This document shows, one piece after another, positions 52,923-62,598 of a stretch of 64,000 nucleotides of DNA (its first letter is position 1; every line of letters starts with the position of its first letter). The stretch spans positions 1 to 64,000 of the forward strand of contig NZ_BSFQ01000018.1 of NCBI RefSeq assembly GCF_027922425.1. Reading direction: 5' to 3'. The notes under the pieces are model-generated. The model made no database searches, was not told the origin of the DNA, and was given only the letters and a program-made list of their open reading frames with translations. A program made the translations under genes and the position numbers. The stretch is from Pseudonocardia halophobica. Lineage in GTDB: Bacteria; Actinomycetota; Actinomycetes; Mycobacteriales; Pseudonocardiaceae.

Positions 52923-53918
52923 TCAGCCGCTGATCTGGACCGTGGTGTGCTCGCCGATGGCGGGGAGGCCGGGGCGGGTGACGGCGTCGGCGGTCAGCTC
53001 GCCGACCTCGGTGCGGATCACCAGGCGGGTCACCGGGCCGAGGAAGGTGCTGGTCAGCACCGTGCCGGCGAGGCCGTCCGGCGCCCCGACGAGCAGCGCC
53101 TCCGGACGGACCTGGGTGGTCTCCGCCGCGCCCGGGGTGATCCGGCCGCCCGACACGGGGACCGTGTTCATCACGCCCACGAACTCGGCGACGAACGGGG
53201 TCGCGGGCCGCGCGTAGACCTCCTGCGGCACGTCGACCTGCTCCATCCGCCCCGCGTTGAGCACCGCGACCCGGTCGGCGACAGCGAGCGCCTCCGACTG
53301 GTCGTGGGTGACGAACAACGTGGTGATGCCCTCCGCGAGCTGCAGCCGGCGGATCTCGTCCCGCAGCTGCACGCGCACCCGGGCGTCGAGCGCGGAGAGC
53401 GGCTCGTCGAGCAGCAGCACGCTCGGCCGCACGGCGAGCGCCCGCGCCAGCGCCACCCGCTGCTGCTGGCCGCCGGAGAGCTCGTGCGGGTAGGAGCCGC
53501 CGCGGTCGCCGAGCCCGACGAGCTCCAGCAGCTCGGCCGCCCGCCGCCCGCGCTCGGCCCCGCCGACCTTGCGCATCCGCAGGCCGAAGGCGACGTTCTC
53601 CGCCGCCGTCATCGTCGGGAACAGGCTGTAGGCCTGGAACACCATCCCGGTGTCGCGCTTGCTCGCCGGGACGCCGGTGACGTCCCGCCCGTCGATGCGG
53701 ATCTCCCCGCTCGTCGGCCGGTCGAACCCGGCGAGCAGGCGCAGCGCCGTCGTCTTGCCGCAGCCGGACGGGCCGAGCAGGGCCAGCAGCTCGCCGCGGC
53801 GCAGGGCCAGATCGAGCCCGTCGAGCGCGCGGGTCTCGCCGAACACCCGGCTGACCCCGCGGAACTCGACGGCGGCGTCCGTCGCCGTCTCCGCGGGGGA
53901 CTTCTGCACAGCGGTCAC
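52923..53918 (-). CDS. ABC transporter ATPase (PotA/FbpC-like)
   Basis: A 331-residue importer ATPase. Walker A is LLGPSGCGKTTALRLLAGFD, the Q-loop is GMVFQAYSLFP, the signature is LSGGQQQR, Walker B is VLLLDEP and the H-loop is FVTHDQSEA. A C-terminal TOBE-type domain of about 90 residues follows. This type serves iron, polyamine, thiamine or aminoethylphosphonate importers. GTG start with GGAGGAG upstream, overlapping the permease gene by 4 bp. Confidence 0.95.
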   Translation of the reverse strand: MTAVQKSPAETATDAAVEFRGVSRVFGETRALDGLDLALRRGELLALLGPSGCGKTTALRLLAGFDRPTSGEIRIDGRDVTGVPASKRDTGMVFQAYSLFPTMTAAENVAFGLRMRKVGGAERGRRAAELLELVGLGDRGGSYPHELSGGQQQRVALARALAVRPSVLLLDEPLSALDARVRVQLRDEIRRLQLAEGITTLFVTHDQSEALAVADRVAVLNAGRMEQVDVPQEVYARPATPFVAEFVGVMNTVPVSGGRITPGAAETTQVRPEALLVGAPDGLAGTVLTSTFLGPVTRLVIRTEVGELTADAVTRPGLPAIGEHTTVQISG

Positions 53919-54730
53919 GGTGTTCTCCTCCGCACCGATGGTCGGCTCCGCAAGCTCCGCCTCCGGCGCCCGCCGACGAACGACACGGCCAGCAGCAGCA
54001 CCCACGTGAGCAGCAGGCTGGCCAGGGACAGGGCCACCGACACACCCGCCGCGCTGCGGCCGGTCTCCACGACGGCGATCGGGAAGGTGTCGGTGTAGAG
54101 CAGGATCCGCGCGATCACGATCTCGCCCAGCACCAGCGCCAGGGTGAGGAAGGCGGCGCCGAGCACCGCGCTGCGGATCGCCGGCAGGATCACCCGGACC
54201 AGCGCCGTCGTCATCCCCGCGCCGAGGTTGCGGGCGGCCTCGACGAGGGTCCGCAGCGGGATCGCGGCCAGCCCGTTGTCCACGGCGCGGTAGGCGAAGG
54301 GCAGCGCGAGGATCACGTAGAAGGGCGTGAGCGCGCTGGTCGAGGAGTCGAACAGCGCCCGGAACACCGGCCCGCCCAGGTTGGCCTGCACGAACGCGAT
54401 GCCGGCCGCCATCACCACGGGCGGGATGACGATCGGGAGGATCGTCGCGCTCTCCAGCACGGCGGCCAGCGACGGGAACCGCAGCCGGACCCACACCGCC
54501 GTCGGGACCACCAGCAGCAGCACGATCACCGCGGTCAGCACGGCGATCCGCAACGAGGTGAACAGCGCGGAGAGCAGGACCGGGTCCTCGGCGATGCGGG
54601 TGTAGTTCGCGACGCCGTAGCCGCCGCCGGGTGCGCGGAGGCTGAACTCCGCCGACGCGACCAGCGGGACCAGGAAGTAGAGCGCGGCCAGGGCGAGCAC
54701 GACGACCCGCCAGCGCCGCCCCCGCGTCAC
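53915..54730 (-). CDS. ABC transporter permease 2
   Basis: A 271-residue BPD-type permease with about six membrane segments. The EAA loop, which contacts the ATPase, is in LRTLVEAARNLGAGMTTALV. The first helix starts at VVVLALAALYFLVPLVASAE. Start GTG and stop TGA overlap its neighbours by 4 bp on each side, showing tight translational coupling within the operon. Confidence 0.93.
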   Translation of the reverse strand: MTRGRRWRVVVLALAALYFLVPLVASAEFSLRAPGGGYGVANYTRIAEDPVLLSALFTSLRIAVLTAVIVLLLVVPTAVWVRLRFPSLAAVLESATILPIVIPPVVMAAGIAFVQANLGGPVFRALFDSSTSALTPFYVILALPFAYRAVDNGLAAIPLRTLVEAARNLGAGMTTALVRVILPAIRSAVLGAAFLTLALVLGEIVIARILLYTDTFPIAVVETGRSAAGVSVALSLASLLLTWVLLLAVSFVGGRRRRSLRSRPSVRRRTP

Positions 54731-55635
54731 CGCCGGCTCCAGCGCGCGGCGCGCCGCTGCAGCCACAGGTACGCGACCATCACGATCGCGATCACCACCA
54801 CCATGTCGAGGCCGAGCGCGAGACCGACGTTGGCCTGCCCGACGAGCACGTTGCCGGACAGCGCCGACGCGATCGCCGTCGGCACGAGCGGGATGGAGCC
54901 GCTGGTCAGGGCCAGGGCGGTGGCGTAGGCGGCGAAGGCGTTGCCGAACAGGACCAGCGTGGCGCCGGCGAAGGCGGGCGCCAGTACCGGCAGCGCCACC
55001 AGCCGCCAGTACGACCAGGCCGACGCGCCCAGGTTCTCCGCCGCCTCCCGCCACTGCGGCAGCAGGCCCTCCAGCGCCGGGGTGATCAGGATGACCATGA
55101 GCGGGATCTGGAAGTAGACGTAGGTCAGGGCGAGGCCGGTCAGCGAGTCGATCCGGAAGCCCGACGCGTACAGGTCGATCCCCGCCGACCGCAGCCAGGC
55201 CGTCGCCAGCCCGGTCTGCCCCAGCGCGGCGATGAACGCGAACGCCAGCGGGACGCCGCCGAAGTAGGCGAGCACGCCCGAGGCGGTGGAGACGGTGCGG
55301 CGCAAGGGTGAGCGCGGCCGCGCCGTGAGCACCGCCTGGGCCAGGAAGGTGCCGAACACCGCGCCGATCACGGCCGTGACCGCGGACAGCAGCAGGCTCT
55401 GCCGGAAGGCCAGCAGGTACTGCGGAGACATCAGGGACGCGACGAGGTTGCCCAGCGTCGGGCGGCCGTCGGCGTCGGTGAAGGCGCCGCTGATCACGAA
55501 GTACAGCGGGCCGCCGAGGAAGACCAGGAAGTAGAGCGCGAAGGGCAGCAGGCCCAGCGCGGCGCGCCACCGCCGCTCCGGGCGCGCGGCGGGCGCGTCG
55601 GGAGCGGCGGTGGGGGTGTCGAGGAGGGAGGACAC
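54727..55635 (-). CDS. ABC transporter permease 1
   Basis: A 302-residue BPD-type permease with about six membrane segments; the EAA loop is WREAAENLGASAWSYWRLVA. A 20-residue Pro/Ala-rich N-terminus precedes the first helix (LGLLPFALYFLVFLGGPLYF). GTG start 3 bp after the stop of the binding-protein gene. Confidence 0.93.
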   Translation of the reverse strand: MSSLLDTPTAAPDAPAARPERRWRAALGLLPFALYFLVFLGGPLYFVISGAFTDADGRPTLGNLVASLMSPQYLLAFRQSLLLSAVTAVIGAVFGTFLAQAVLTARPRSPLRRTVSTASGVLAYFGGVPLAFAFIAALGQTGLATAWLRSAGIDLYASGFRIDSLTGLALTYVYFQIPLMVILITPALEGLLPQWREAAENLGASAWSYWRLVALPVLAPAFAGATLVLFGNAFAAYATALALTSGSIPLVPTAIASALSGNVLVGQANVGLALGLDMVVVIAIVMVAYLWLQRRAARWSRR

Positions 55636-55638
55636 GGA

Positions 55639-56790
55639 TCAGGCCGTGGCGGTGGCCCACTGCTGGGCGACCACCTGCTTGGCCTGGTCGGTCTGGGCCT
55701 GCGTCGGATACTGCGCGGTGCCCTGGACCGGCGGCAGCGCGGCGACCAGCTCCGGCGTGGCGGTGCCGGCCTGCTGCATCTGCGGCAGCCGGACCGGGCG
55801 GGCCTTGCCGGCCAGCCACAAGTTCTGGCCCTCGTCGGAGTACAGGAACTCCTGCCACAGCCGGGCCGCGGCCGGGTGCGGCGCGTTCTTGTTGACCGCC
55901 TGCGAGTAGAACTCCGCGAACAGCCCGTCGGAGGGCACGGCCACCTTCCACTCGAAGGCGGCCTTGACCTTCTCGGCCTGCGCGACGTTGGTGTAGTCCC
56001 AGTCCAGGACGATCGGGGTCTGCCCGCTCTCGATCGTCGCCGCGTTCGGGTCGACCTTCAGCAGGTTGCCGTTCTTGGCGAGCTGACCGAAGAAGTTCAC
56101 GCCGGGCGTGATGTCGTCGAGCGACCCGCCGTTGGCCAGCGCGCCCGCCCACACGGAGGCGAACCCGGCCGCGGCCTGCGTCGGGTCGCCGTTGATCGCG
56201 ACCTGGCCCTTGTACTCGGGCTTCGCGAGGTCGGCGATCGTGGTGGGGCAGTTCGCGACCAGCTTCGCGTTGCAGCCGATCGAGATGTAGCCGCCGTAGT
56301 CGTTGACCCAGGCGCCGTTCGCGTCCTTGTTGGAGGCGGGGATGTCGTTCCACGTCGCGACCTGGTACGGGGCGAAGAGCTGGGTGTTGCCGGTGGCGAA
56401 GGCCTGGCCGAGGTCCAGCACGTCGGGCGCCCGGTCCTGGGTGCCGAGCTGGTTGACGGCGTTGATCTCGTCCTGGCTCGAGCCCTCCGGGTTCGCCGAG
56501 TTCACGGTGATCCCGTACTTGTCGCCGAACGCCTTGATGATCGCGCCGTAGTTCGCCCAGTCCGGCGGCAGCGCGATGACGTTGAGCTGGCCCTCCTGCT
56601 TCGCCGCCTGCACGAGCGCGTCCATGCCGCCGCCCGCCTGCGCCGAGGTGGCCGTGGCCCAGCCGCCGGACTCGGAGGAGCCGCCGCCCCCGCCGCCGCC
56701 CGAGCTCACACACGCCGTGGCCGCCAGGGCCGCCGCCGCCGCGCACGCCGCCAGCGCGCCGGCCCGGCCCCACCTCTTCCGCACGTTCAT
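55639..56790 (-). CDS. ABC transporter substrate-binding lipoprotein
   Basis: A 383-residue lipoprotein. The signal peptide ends in the lipobox LAATAC, with Cys near residue 27, followed by a Gly/Ser linker (SSGGGGGGGSSESGG). The mature domain (LNVIALPPDWANYGAIIKAF onward) is of the type-II periplasmic-binding fold used for iron, polyamines, thiamine or phosphonates. It feeds the two permeases and ATPase downstream. The ligand cannot be assigned. ATG with GAGGAGAG about 3 nt upstream. The 56791-57100 gap contains GAAGAC-N16-GTCTTC (56930-56957) around TATACC, a possible promoter and operator. Confidence 0.92.
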   Translation of the reverse strand: MNVRKRWGRAGALAACAAAAALAATACVSSGGGGGGGSSESGGWATATSAQAGGGMDALVQAAKQEGQLNVIALPPDWANYGAIIKAFGDKYGITVNSANPEGSSQDEINAVNQLGTQDRAPDVLDLGQAFATGNTQLFAPYQVATWNDIPASNKDANGAWVNDYGGYISIGCNAKLVANCPTTIADLAKPEYKGQVAINGDPTQAAAGFASVWAGALANGGSLDDITPGVNFFGQLAKNGNLLKVDPNAATIESGQTPIVLDWDYTNVAQAEKVKAAFEWKVAVPSDGLFAEFYSQAVNKNAPHPAAARLWQEFLYSDEGQNLWLAGKARPVRLPQMQQAGTATPELVAALPPVQGTAQYPTQAQTDQAKQVVAQQWATATA

Positions 56791-57100
56791 CGCTCTCCTC
56801 ACCGAACACTCCCGGCGGCCCGCGCCGCCCGGCGAAGCCTCACCCGTCCGGGCGGCCGCGGGGTGGCCGGCGGCCGTCGATCGGGTGGCGCGGCGTCGTC
56901 CGGCCGGGGGACGGCCGATCTTGCGCGCAGAAGACTCCTATACCTCCGGGCGTCTTCCCGGGAGGGCCGTTACCGAGGTGTGACGGGAAGGTCGACCGGG
57001 CCCGCGGTTAACCCCGCGGGCCCGGCGGCCGAACAGTCCCCCGCGGCGCATCAGCGGACGGCGACGCGCGCTCTTCCCTCGGGGCGGGGCAGGAGGGGTG

Positions 57101-57853
57101 ATGGGCACGCGGGCCGAGCGGGAGTGGATGGAGCTCGTGGCAGCCCTGATGACGGAGCCGCTGGTCGACATGCCGGTGAACCGGCTGGCCGAGGCGCTCG
57201 CCCGCACCTTCGAGACCGCCGGGGTCACCTACAGCGAGGTCGTGCCCGACGAGCCGGTGCGCCACGTCTGGCTCGACGGCGGGCTCGGCGAGCACTTCGC
57301 CGAGCTGGCCGAGTGGAGCGCGTACCGGGCGCCCGCCGAGCACCCGCTGCTGCGCTTCCACCTCGCCTCCGGGCTCTGGGTGCCGCGCCAGACCCTGGGC
57401 GTCCCGGCCGAGTACACGGACCGCTGGAACAGCGACGGCGGCCGCGACCTGGCCGAGTCCTGCGCCGCGCCGAACCAGCTCTCGCTGCCGCTGCGCGCGA
57501 CGCCGCGGCTCGCGCGGTCGTTCGTGCTCGGGCGGACCGAGCCCTGGTCCCCGGCCGAGGAGGCCTTCGTCGAACGGCTGTGGCGGCTGCTCACCGGGCT
57601 GGAACGGCAGGTCACGGCGTTGGCCGTGGTGACCGCCGGCAAGGGCCTGGGCACGGCGGAGATCCCGCTGACCCCGCGCGAGCGGGCCGTGCTCGGGCTG
57701 CTCGCGCAGGGCCTCACCGCGGGCACGATCGCGCGGCGGCTCGACATCTCGCCGCGCACCGTCCAGAAGCACCTGGAGCGCTGCTACGTGAAGCTCGGCG
57801 TGACCGACCGCCTCTCCGCCGTGCTGCGCGCCCAGGCGCTGCACCTGGTCTAG
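57101..57853 (+). CDS. LuxR-type regulator 1 (upstream of fumC)
   Basis: A 250-residue regulator with a C-terminal Lux[24 protein letters not shown], then [20 protein letters not shown]. The N-terminal 180 residues are of no recognised family but match the second LuxR gene across fumC ([20 protein letters not shown] against WLEFTAELLREPLTELPLDR). ATG 57101 is preferred over GTG 57098 because of GGAGGGG spacing. Its TAG and the fumC stop share the bases CTAG. Divergent from the ABC operon, so it may regulate it. Confidence 0.88.
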   Translation: MGTRAEREWMELVAALMTEPLVDMPVNRLAEALARTFETAGVTYSEVVPDEPVRHVWLDGGLGEHFAELAEWSAYRAPAEHPLLRFHLASGLWVPRQTLGVPAEYTDRWNSDGGRDLAESCAAPNQLSLPLRATPRLARSFVLGRTEPWSPAEEAFVERLWRLLTGLERQVTALAVVTAGKGLGTAEIPLTPRERAVLGLLAQGLTAGTIARRLDISPRTVQKHLERCYVKLGVTDRLSAVLRAQALHLV

Positions 57854-59268
57854 CGGCCTCCGCGGGCCATCCGCAGCACGTCCAGTGCGCTGTCGAGCTG
57901 CTCCTCGGTGAGCTTGCCGTTCTCCACGTGCCCGCGCTCCAGCACGACCTCGCGGATCGTGCGGCGCTCCTTGAGCGACTGCTTGGCGATCGACGCCGCC
58001 TCCTCGTACCCGATGTACTTGTTCAGCGGCGTGACGATCGACGGCGAGGACTCGGCGTACTCGCGGGTGCGGTCGACGTCGGCCTCGGCGCCGGCGACGA
58101 CCTTGTCGGCGAGCAGCCGCGCGACGTTCGACAGCAGCCGCGCGGACTCGAGGACGTTGCGCGCCATGACCGGCATCATCACGTTGAGCTCGAGGTTGCC
58201 CTGGCTGCCGGAGAAGGCGACGGTCGCGTCGTTGCCGATGACCTGTGCCGCGACCATCATCGTGGCCTCGCAGATCACCGGGTTGACCTTGCCGGGCATG
58301 ATCGACGAGCCGGGCTGCAGGTCCGGCAGGCGCACCTCGGCGAGCCCGGTGCGCGGGCCCGAGGAGAGCCACCGCAGGTCGTTGGCGATCTTGTAGAGCG
58401 ACACGGCGACGGTGCGCAGCGCACCGGAGGCCTCCACCAGCCCGTCGCGCGAGCCCTGCGCCTCGATGTGGTCGGGCGCCTCGGACAGCGCGTCGAGGCC
58501 GGTCGCGGACCGCAACTCCTCGACGACGGCGGCGCCGAAGCCCTCCGGCGCGTTCAGCCCGGTGCCCACCGCGGTGCCGCCGATCGGCAGGTGGCCGAGC
58601 CGGGGCAGGACGTCCCGGACCCGGGCGGCGCCGTACTCGGCCTGGGTGGCCCAGCCGCCGGCCTCCTGGCCGAGCGTGACCGGCACGGCGTCCATGAGGT
58701 GCGTGCGGCCTGCCTTCACGACCTCGGCCCAGTCCTCGGCGCGGGTGCGCAGGGTCGCCGCCAGGTGCTCCAGCGCCGGTACGACGTCCGTGGCGAGCGC
58801 CTCGGTGGCGGCCAGGTGGATCGTGGTCGGGAAGACGTCGTTCGACGACTGCGAGGCGTTGACGTGGTCGTTCGGGTGCACGTCCTGCCCGGACTCCCGG
58901 CTGGCCAGCGTCGCGATCACCTCGTTGGCGTTCATGTTCGACGAGGTGCCGGAGCCGGTCTGGAAGACGTCGACCGGGAAGTGTCCGTCGTGCTCGCCCG
59001 CGGCGACCTCGGCGGCGGCGGCGGCGATCGCGCCGGCCAGCTTCTCGTCGAGCACGCCGATCCGCCCGTTCACCCGCGCCGCCGCGCCCTTGACCAGGCC
59101 GAGCGCCCGGATCTGCGCGCGCTCCAGGCCGCGCCCGGAGATCGGGAAGTTCTCGACGGCACGCTGGGTCTGCGCACGGTAGAGGGCGGTCGCGGGGACC
59201 CGGACCTCGCCCATGGTGTCGTGCTCGATGCGGAAGTCGCCGGTGTCGCCGGCCGCGTCGTCGCTCAT
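57850..59268 (-). CDS. fumC: Fumarate hydratase class II
   Basis: A 472-residue fumarase/aspartase-family enzyme. The signature is [36 protein letters not shown] and [18 protein letters not shown] are the other conserved active-site regions, the last with the catalytic His. It interconverts fumarate and malate in the TCA cycle. Full length, ATG at 59268. Matches Rv1098c and is flanked by two paralogous LuxR-type genes that are not in the mycobacterial locus. Confidence 0.97.
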   Translation of the reverse strand: MSDDAAGDTGDFRIEHDTMGEVRVPATALYRAQTQRAVENFPISGRGLERAQIRALGLVKGAAARVNGRIGVLDEKLAGAIAAAAAEVAAGEHDGHFPVDVFQTGSGTSSNMNANEVIATLASRESGQDVHPNDHVNASQSSNDVFPTTIHLAATEALATDVVPALEHLAATLRTRAEDWAEVVKAGRTHLMDAVPVTLGQEAGGWATQAEYGAARVRDVLPRLGHLPIGGTAVGTGLNAPEGFGAAVVEELRSATGLDALSEAPDHIEAQGSRDGLVEASGALRTVAVSLYKIANDLRWLSSGPRTGLAEVRLPDLQPGSSIMPGKVNPVICEATMMVAAQVIGNDATVAFSGSQGNLELNVMMPVMARNVLESARLLSNVARLLADKVVAGAEADVDRTREYAESSPSIVTPLNKYIGYEEAASIAKQSLKERRTIREVVLERGHVENGKLTEEQLDSALDVLRMARGGR

Positions 59269-59474
59269 GGCCTCATCCTCCGCCTGAGGGTGTCCTTACC
59301 GCTCGGTCCGATGGCCGGGATTACATCGTCCGTGGTATCCCCGCCGCGCGCCCGGCGCAGGGTCTTGGACCGGGCGGGCGGAATCGGCCGACGGGGTATG
59401 TGCAGCGGTAACGATCAGCTCTCCGTATCGGAGCCATTACGCAGGCGGTGTCGACGGAGGGGGTCGAGAACGCC

Positions 59475-60245
59475 ATGACGGGTCGGGACGACGGGGACTG
59501 GCTTGAGTTCACCGCCGAGCTGTTGCGGGAGCCGCTGACGGAGTTGCCGCTGGATCGCGTCACGAGACTGCTGCAGGAGACGTTCGAGGCGCCGGCCGTG
59601 GGGACCGCCGAGCTCGCCGCGGACGGCACGGCGGACGGGGAGATCTACCCGCTCGACGCCACCCTCGAGGGGCACCGCGAGGACATGCTCACGTGGAGCG
59701 CCTCGCACGCCGTGGAGAACCCGATCGCCCGGTACTTTCTGGCGACCGCGGACGTCCGGCCGGTCCAGCTCGCCGACGTCCCGGGGCGCTTCACGGACCG
59801 GCGCGTGTACGGCGAGGGGGCGGCGCTGGCACAGGCCTGCGGTGTGGCGGAGCAGCTGTGCCTGCCCACCGGCGGGGCCGATCACCCGCGCCTGCTGGTG
59901 GTCGGCAGGCCCGAGGTCTTCTCCCCGTCCGAGCTGCGGCTCGCGGACCGCATCTGGCGCCTCGTCGTCGGGCTCGACCGGCAGGCCCGCGCCTACTCCG
60001 CCGCGTTGCGCAACGCCTCGGCGTCGGGCCGGGACGTCGCCAGCGCCATCCGCCTGACCCCGCGTGAGCGCTCGGTGCTGGGCCTGCTGGCCGAGGGACT
60101 GACCGCGGGGGCGATCGCGCGGCGGCTCAACATCGCCGAGCGCACCGTGCACAAGCACCTCGAGCGCTGCTACTCCAAGCTCGGGGTGGCGGACCGGCTC
60201 ACCGCTGTGCTGGCCGCACAACGGCTTGGGTTGGTCGCCGCCTGA
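59475..60245 (+). CDS. LuxR-type regulator 2 (paralogue)
   Basis: A 256-residue protein with the same layout as regulator 1. The C-terminal HTH is LTPRERSVLGLLAEGLTAGA, then IARRLNIAERTVHKHLERCY. The N-terminal domain has the same order of motifs, and both contain a WSAxxAxEhPxxRF/YxLA block (WSASHAVENPIARYFLATAD here). Divergent from fumC. ATG 59475 is chosen; an in-frame GTG at 59448 is possible. The 60246-60480 gap holds no gene, only the glpX terminator and a TTCGGCCGAA palindrome near 60298. Confidence 0.87.
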   Translation: MTGRDDGDWLEFTAELLREPLTELPLDRVTRLLQETFEAPAVGTAELAADGTADGEIYPLDATLEGHREDMLTWSASHAVENPIARYFLATADVRPVQLADVPGRFTDRRVYGEGAALAQACGVAEQLCLPTGGADHPRLLVVGRPEVFSPSELRLADRIWRLVVGLDRQARAYSAALRNASASGRDVASAIRLTPRERSVLGLLAEGLTAGAIARRLNIAERTVHKHLERCYSKLGVADRLTAVLAAQRLGLVAA

Positions 60246-60415
60246 GCCGAGCGGACCTGCCCGTAGGTGGCCCTGAGAGGCGATCAGCCTCCCTCGTTCG
60301 GCCGAACGGCCGGATACGCAAAGTTGTCGATGCCCCCGTCGGGGGGTAGGAGCACGATGAGGTCGAGCCGCCGGAGGGGCGGCGGCCCAGGGGTGGCACC
60401 CGACGGGTGTCCGAT

Positions 60416-60447
60416 CCGGTGCGGGGCAGGGCACGGCCCCGCACCGG
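60416..60447 (-). terminator. Terminator after glpX
   Basis: A perfect 12-bp inverted repeat (CCGGTGCGGGGC and complement) with an 8-nt loop, extended by GGTGTCCG/GGACACC flanks, 33 bp past the glpX stop. Confidence 0.7.
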
Positions 60448-60480
60448 ACACCCCGAGAGGACGTCCTGCGCCGCGCGCCG

Positions 60481-61530
60481 TCAGGGCAGCGGCGGGGCCT
60501 CGACGTCCTCGTGGGTGGGGCTGTCGAAGTCGATCGACGCGTACTCGCGCAGCTTCGTGAGCCGGTGGTAGCCGTCGATCAGCCGGACCGTGCCGGACTT
60601 GGACCGCATGACGATGGACTGCGTGGTGCAGCCGCCGGCGCGGTAGTGCACGCCGCGCAGCAGGTCCCCGTCGGTGACGCCGGTGGCGCAGAAGAACACG
60701 TTCTCGCCGGTCACGAGCTCGTTGGTGGTCAGCACGCGGTCGAGGTCGTGGCCCGCGGCGATCGCCTTGGAGCGCTCCTCGTCGTCCTTCGGCCAGAGCC
60801 GGCCCTGGATCTCGCCGCCCATGCACTTGAGCGCGGCCGCGGCGATGATCCCCTCCGGGGTGCCGCCGATGCCCACGAGCATGTCCACGCCGGTGCTCGG
60901 GCGGGCCGCGGCGATCGCGCCGGCCACGTCGCCGTCGGAGATGAAGCGGATCCGCGCGCCGGTGTCGCGCACGTCGGCGACCAGCTGCTCGTGCCGCGGG
61001 CGGTCGAGGATGGTGACCGTGACGTCCCGGACGTCGATCTCCTTGGCCTTGGCCACCGCGCGGATGTTGTCGCCCACCGGCTTGCTGATGTCGATGGCGC
61101 CCGCGGCATCCGGCCCCACGGCGAGCTTCTCCATGTAGAACACGGCCGAGGGGTCGAACATCGCGTCCCGCTCGGCGACCGCGAGCACCGCCAGCGCGTT
61201 GGGCATGCCCTTGGCCATCAGCGTGGTGCCGTCGATGGGGTCGACGGCGACGTCGCACCAGGGACCCTCGCCGTTGCCGACCTGCTCGCCGTTGTAGAGC
61301 ATGGGCGCCTCGTCCTTCTCGCCCTCGCCGATCACCACGATCCCGCGCATCGACACGGTCCCGATCAGGTGGCGCATGGCGTCGACGGCCGCCCCGTCGC
61401 CGCCGTTCTTGTCGCCGCGGCCGACCCAGCGCCCCGCCGCCATCGCGGCGGCCTCGGTGACGCGCACCAGCTCCATGGCCAGGTTGCGGTCCGGGGCCTC
61501 GCGGCGTCGCTCGGGCTTGGGTCCAGTCAT
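60481..61530 (-). CDS. glpX: Fructose-1,6-bisphosphatase class II
   Basis: A 349-residue GlpX. The metal and substrate motifs are [29 protein letters not shown] and [20 protein letters not shown]. It removes the 1-phosphate of fructose 1,6-bisphosphate, the committed step of gluconeogenesis; its M. tuberculosis counterpart Rv1099c is the main FBPase there. ATG 61530 with AAGGAGG about 5 nt upstream. Divergent from the DUF4245 gene, as in mycobacteria. Confidence 0.97.
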   Translation of the reverse strand: MTGPKPERRREAPDRNLAMELVRVTEAAAMAAGRWVGRGDKNGGDGAAVDAMRHLIGTVSMRGIVVIGEGEKDEAPMLYNGEQVGNGEGPWCDVAVDPIDGTTLMAKGMPNALAVLAVAERDAMFDPSAVFYMEKLAVGPDAAGAIDISKPVGDNIRAVAKAKEIDVRDVTVTILDRPRHEQLVADVRDTGARIRFISDGDVAGAIAAARPSTGVDMLVGIGGTPEGIIAAAALKCMGGEIQGRLWPKDDEERSKAIAAGHDLDRVLTTNELVTGENVFFCATGVTDGDLLRGVHYRAGGCTTQSIVMRSKSGTVRLIDGYHRLTKLREYASIDFDSPTHEDVEAPPLP

Positions 61531-61726
61531 CGGGCCTCCTTGGCTCGGGTTCACCGGTCGCATCGCGGGGGTCGGCGAACGCGGCCGACCCCCGGCCCCG
61601 TCACGCGCGGCGGGCTCGGCGGCGGCGGGGGATCCGGGTCCGATCCTCGCAGAACCGGACGCCGCACGGGGTGCAGAGCGACGGACGCCATGCACATCGC
61701 CGCGCGCGGTGGGGGACCATGGAGGC

Positions 61727-62356
61727 GTGAGCGCCGACCCGTCCCCCGCCCCGCAGGGCCCGCCGCCCCCGGGCAAGCCGCCGCGCGGATCGCTGCGCGC
61801 CCGGGACATGCTGATGTGCCTCGCGGTCCTGCTGGTGGTCGTCGCGGTCGGCGGCGGGGTGCGCTCCTGCTCGTTCGCGCCCGGCGGCCCGACGGTCGAC
61901 CCGAACAGCGTGCCCACGGTCGACGCGGCGGCCCGGCTCGCGGAGTTCGCCCGGGCCTCCGAGTTCCCGCTGCGCGTCCCCGCCGTCCCGCAGGGCTGGC
62001 GGAGCAACTCCACCGACCGCAGCCCGGTCGACGGCGGTGGCACCGCGGTCCGGGTCGGGTACCTCACCCCGGAGGGCAAGTACCTGCGGCTCGTGCAGAG
62101 CGACGGCGGCGAGGAGGCCCTCGTCGCCACCGAGGCCGGCGGCCCGCTGGCCGGAACCGGGGTGACCGACGCCGCCGGGCTGCGCTGGGTCACCTACCAG
62201 AAGGAGGGCGGCGAGCCCTTCCGCGTCACGACCGCGCCGGACGACCCGCAGGTCCGCTGGCTCGTCACCGGCAGCGGCACGGACGCGGACTTCGGCGCCC
62301 TGGCCCGGGCGACCGTGGCCGGCCGGCTCCTGCCGGCCGGCGCCGAGCAGAACTGA
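61727..62356 (+). CDS. DUF4245 membrane-anchored protein (Rv1100-like)
   Basis: A 209-residue protein: a Pro-rich start ([17 protein letters not shown]), one membrane helix ([20 protein letters not shown]) and an extracytoplasmic domain ([33 protein letters not shown]). This is the DUF4245 pattern; the position after divergent glpX matches Rv1100. Function unknown. GTG start at 61727 with GACCAT 6 nt before it. Converges on xseB. Confidence 0.87.
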   Translation: MSADPSPAPQGPPPPGKPPRGSLRARDMLMCLAVLLVVVAVGGGVRSCSFAPGGPTVDPNSVPTVDAAARLAEFARASEFPLRVPAVPQGWRSNSTDRSPVDGGGTAVRVGYLTPEGKYLRLVQSDGGEEALVATEAGGPLAGTGVTDAAGLRWVTYQKEGGEPFRVTTAPDDPQVRWLVTGSGTDADFGALARATVAGRLLPAGAEQN

Positions 62357-62379
62357 GGCGGGCACCGCCGACCCGTGGG

Positions 62380-62598
62380 TCAGTCCTCGGCCTCGGCGTC
62401 GGCGAGGGCCTTCTCCACCCGCTCCCGCGCCCCGGCCAGGCACTCCTCGCAGCGCTTGGCCAGCGCCTCGCCCCGCTCCCAGAGCGCGACGGTCTCGTCG
62501 AGGCCCAGCCCGCCCGTCTCCAGGGCGCGCACGACCTCGACCAGCTCGTCGCGGGCCTGCTCGTAGCCGAGCCCGGCCACCGGGGGACGCTCACTCAT
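62380..62598 (-). CDS. xseB: Exodeoxyribonuclease VII small subunit
   Basis: A 72-residue all-helical protein of typical XseB length: [20 protein letters not shown], then [20 protein letters not shown]. It binds the large subunit to form exonuclease VII, which degrades single-stranded DNA. ATG 62598 is chosen over an in-frame ATG 9 bp upstream because GGAGG then has 9 nt spacing. It overlaps the xseA stop (translational coupling). Confidence 0.95.
   Translation of the reverse strand: MSERPPVAGLGYEQARDELVEVVRALETGGLGLDETVALWERGEALAKRCEECLAGARERVEKALADAEAED

Noticed and set aside
55876-59478. A very long open plus-strand frame (1200 codons) over the ABC binding-protein gene and fumC
   Set aside because: It is antisense to well-recognised genes, its translation is Arg/Gly/Val-rich with no domain, and high GC keeps such frames open by chance.
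60357-60560. Short plus-strand frame with AGGAG before an ATG
   Set aside because: Arg/Pro/Gly-rich, contains the glpX terminator and runs antisense into glpX.
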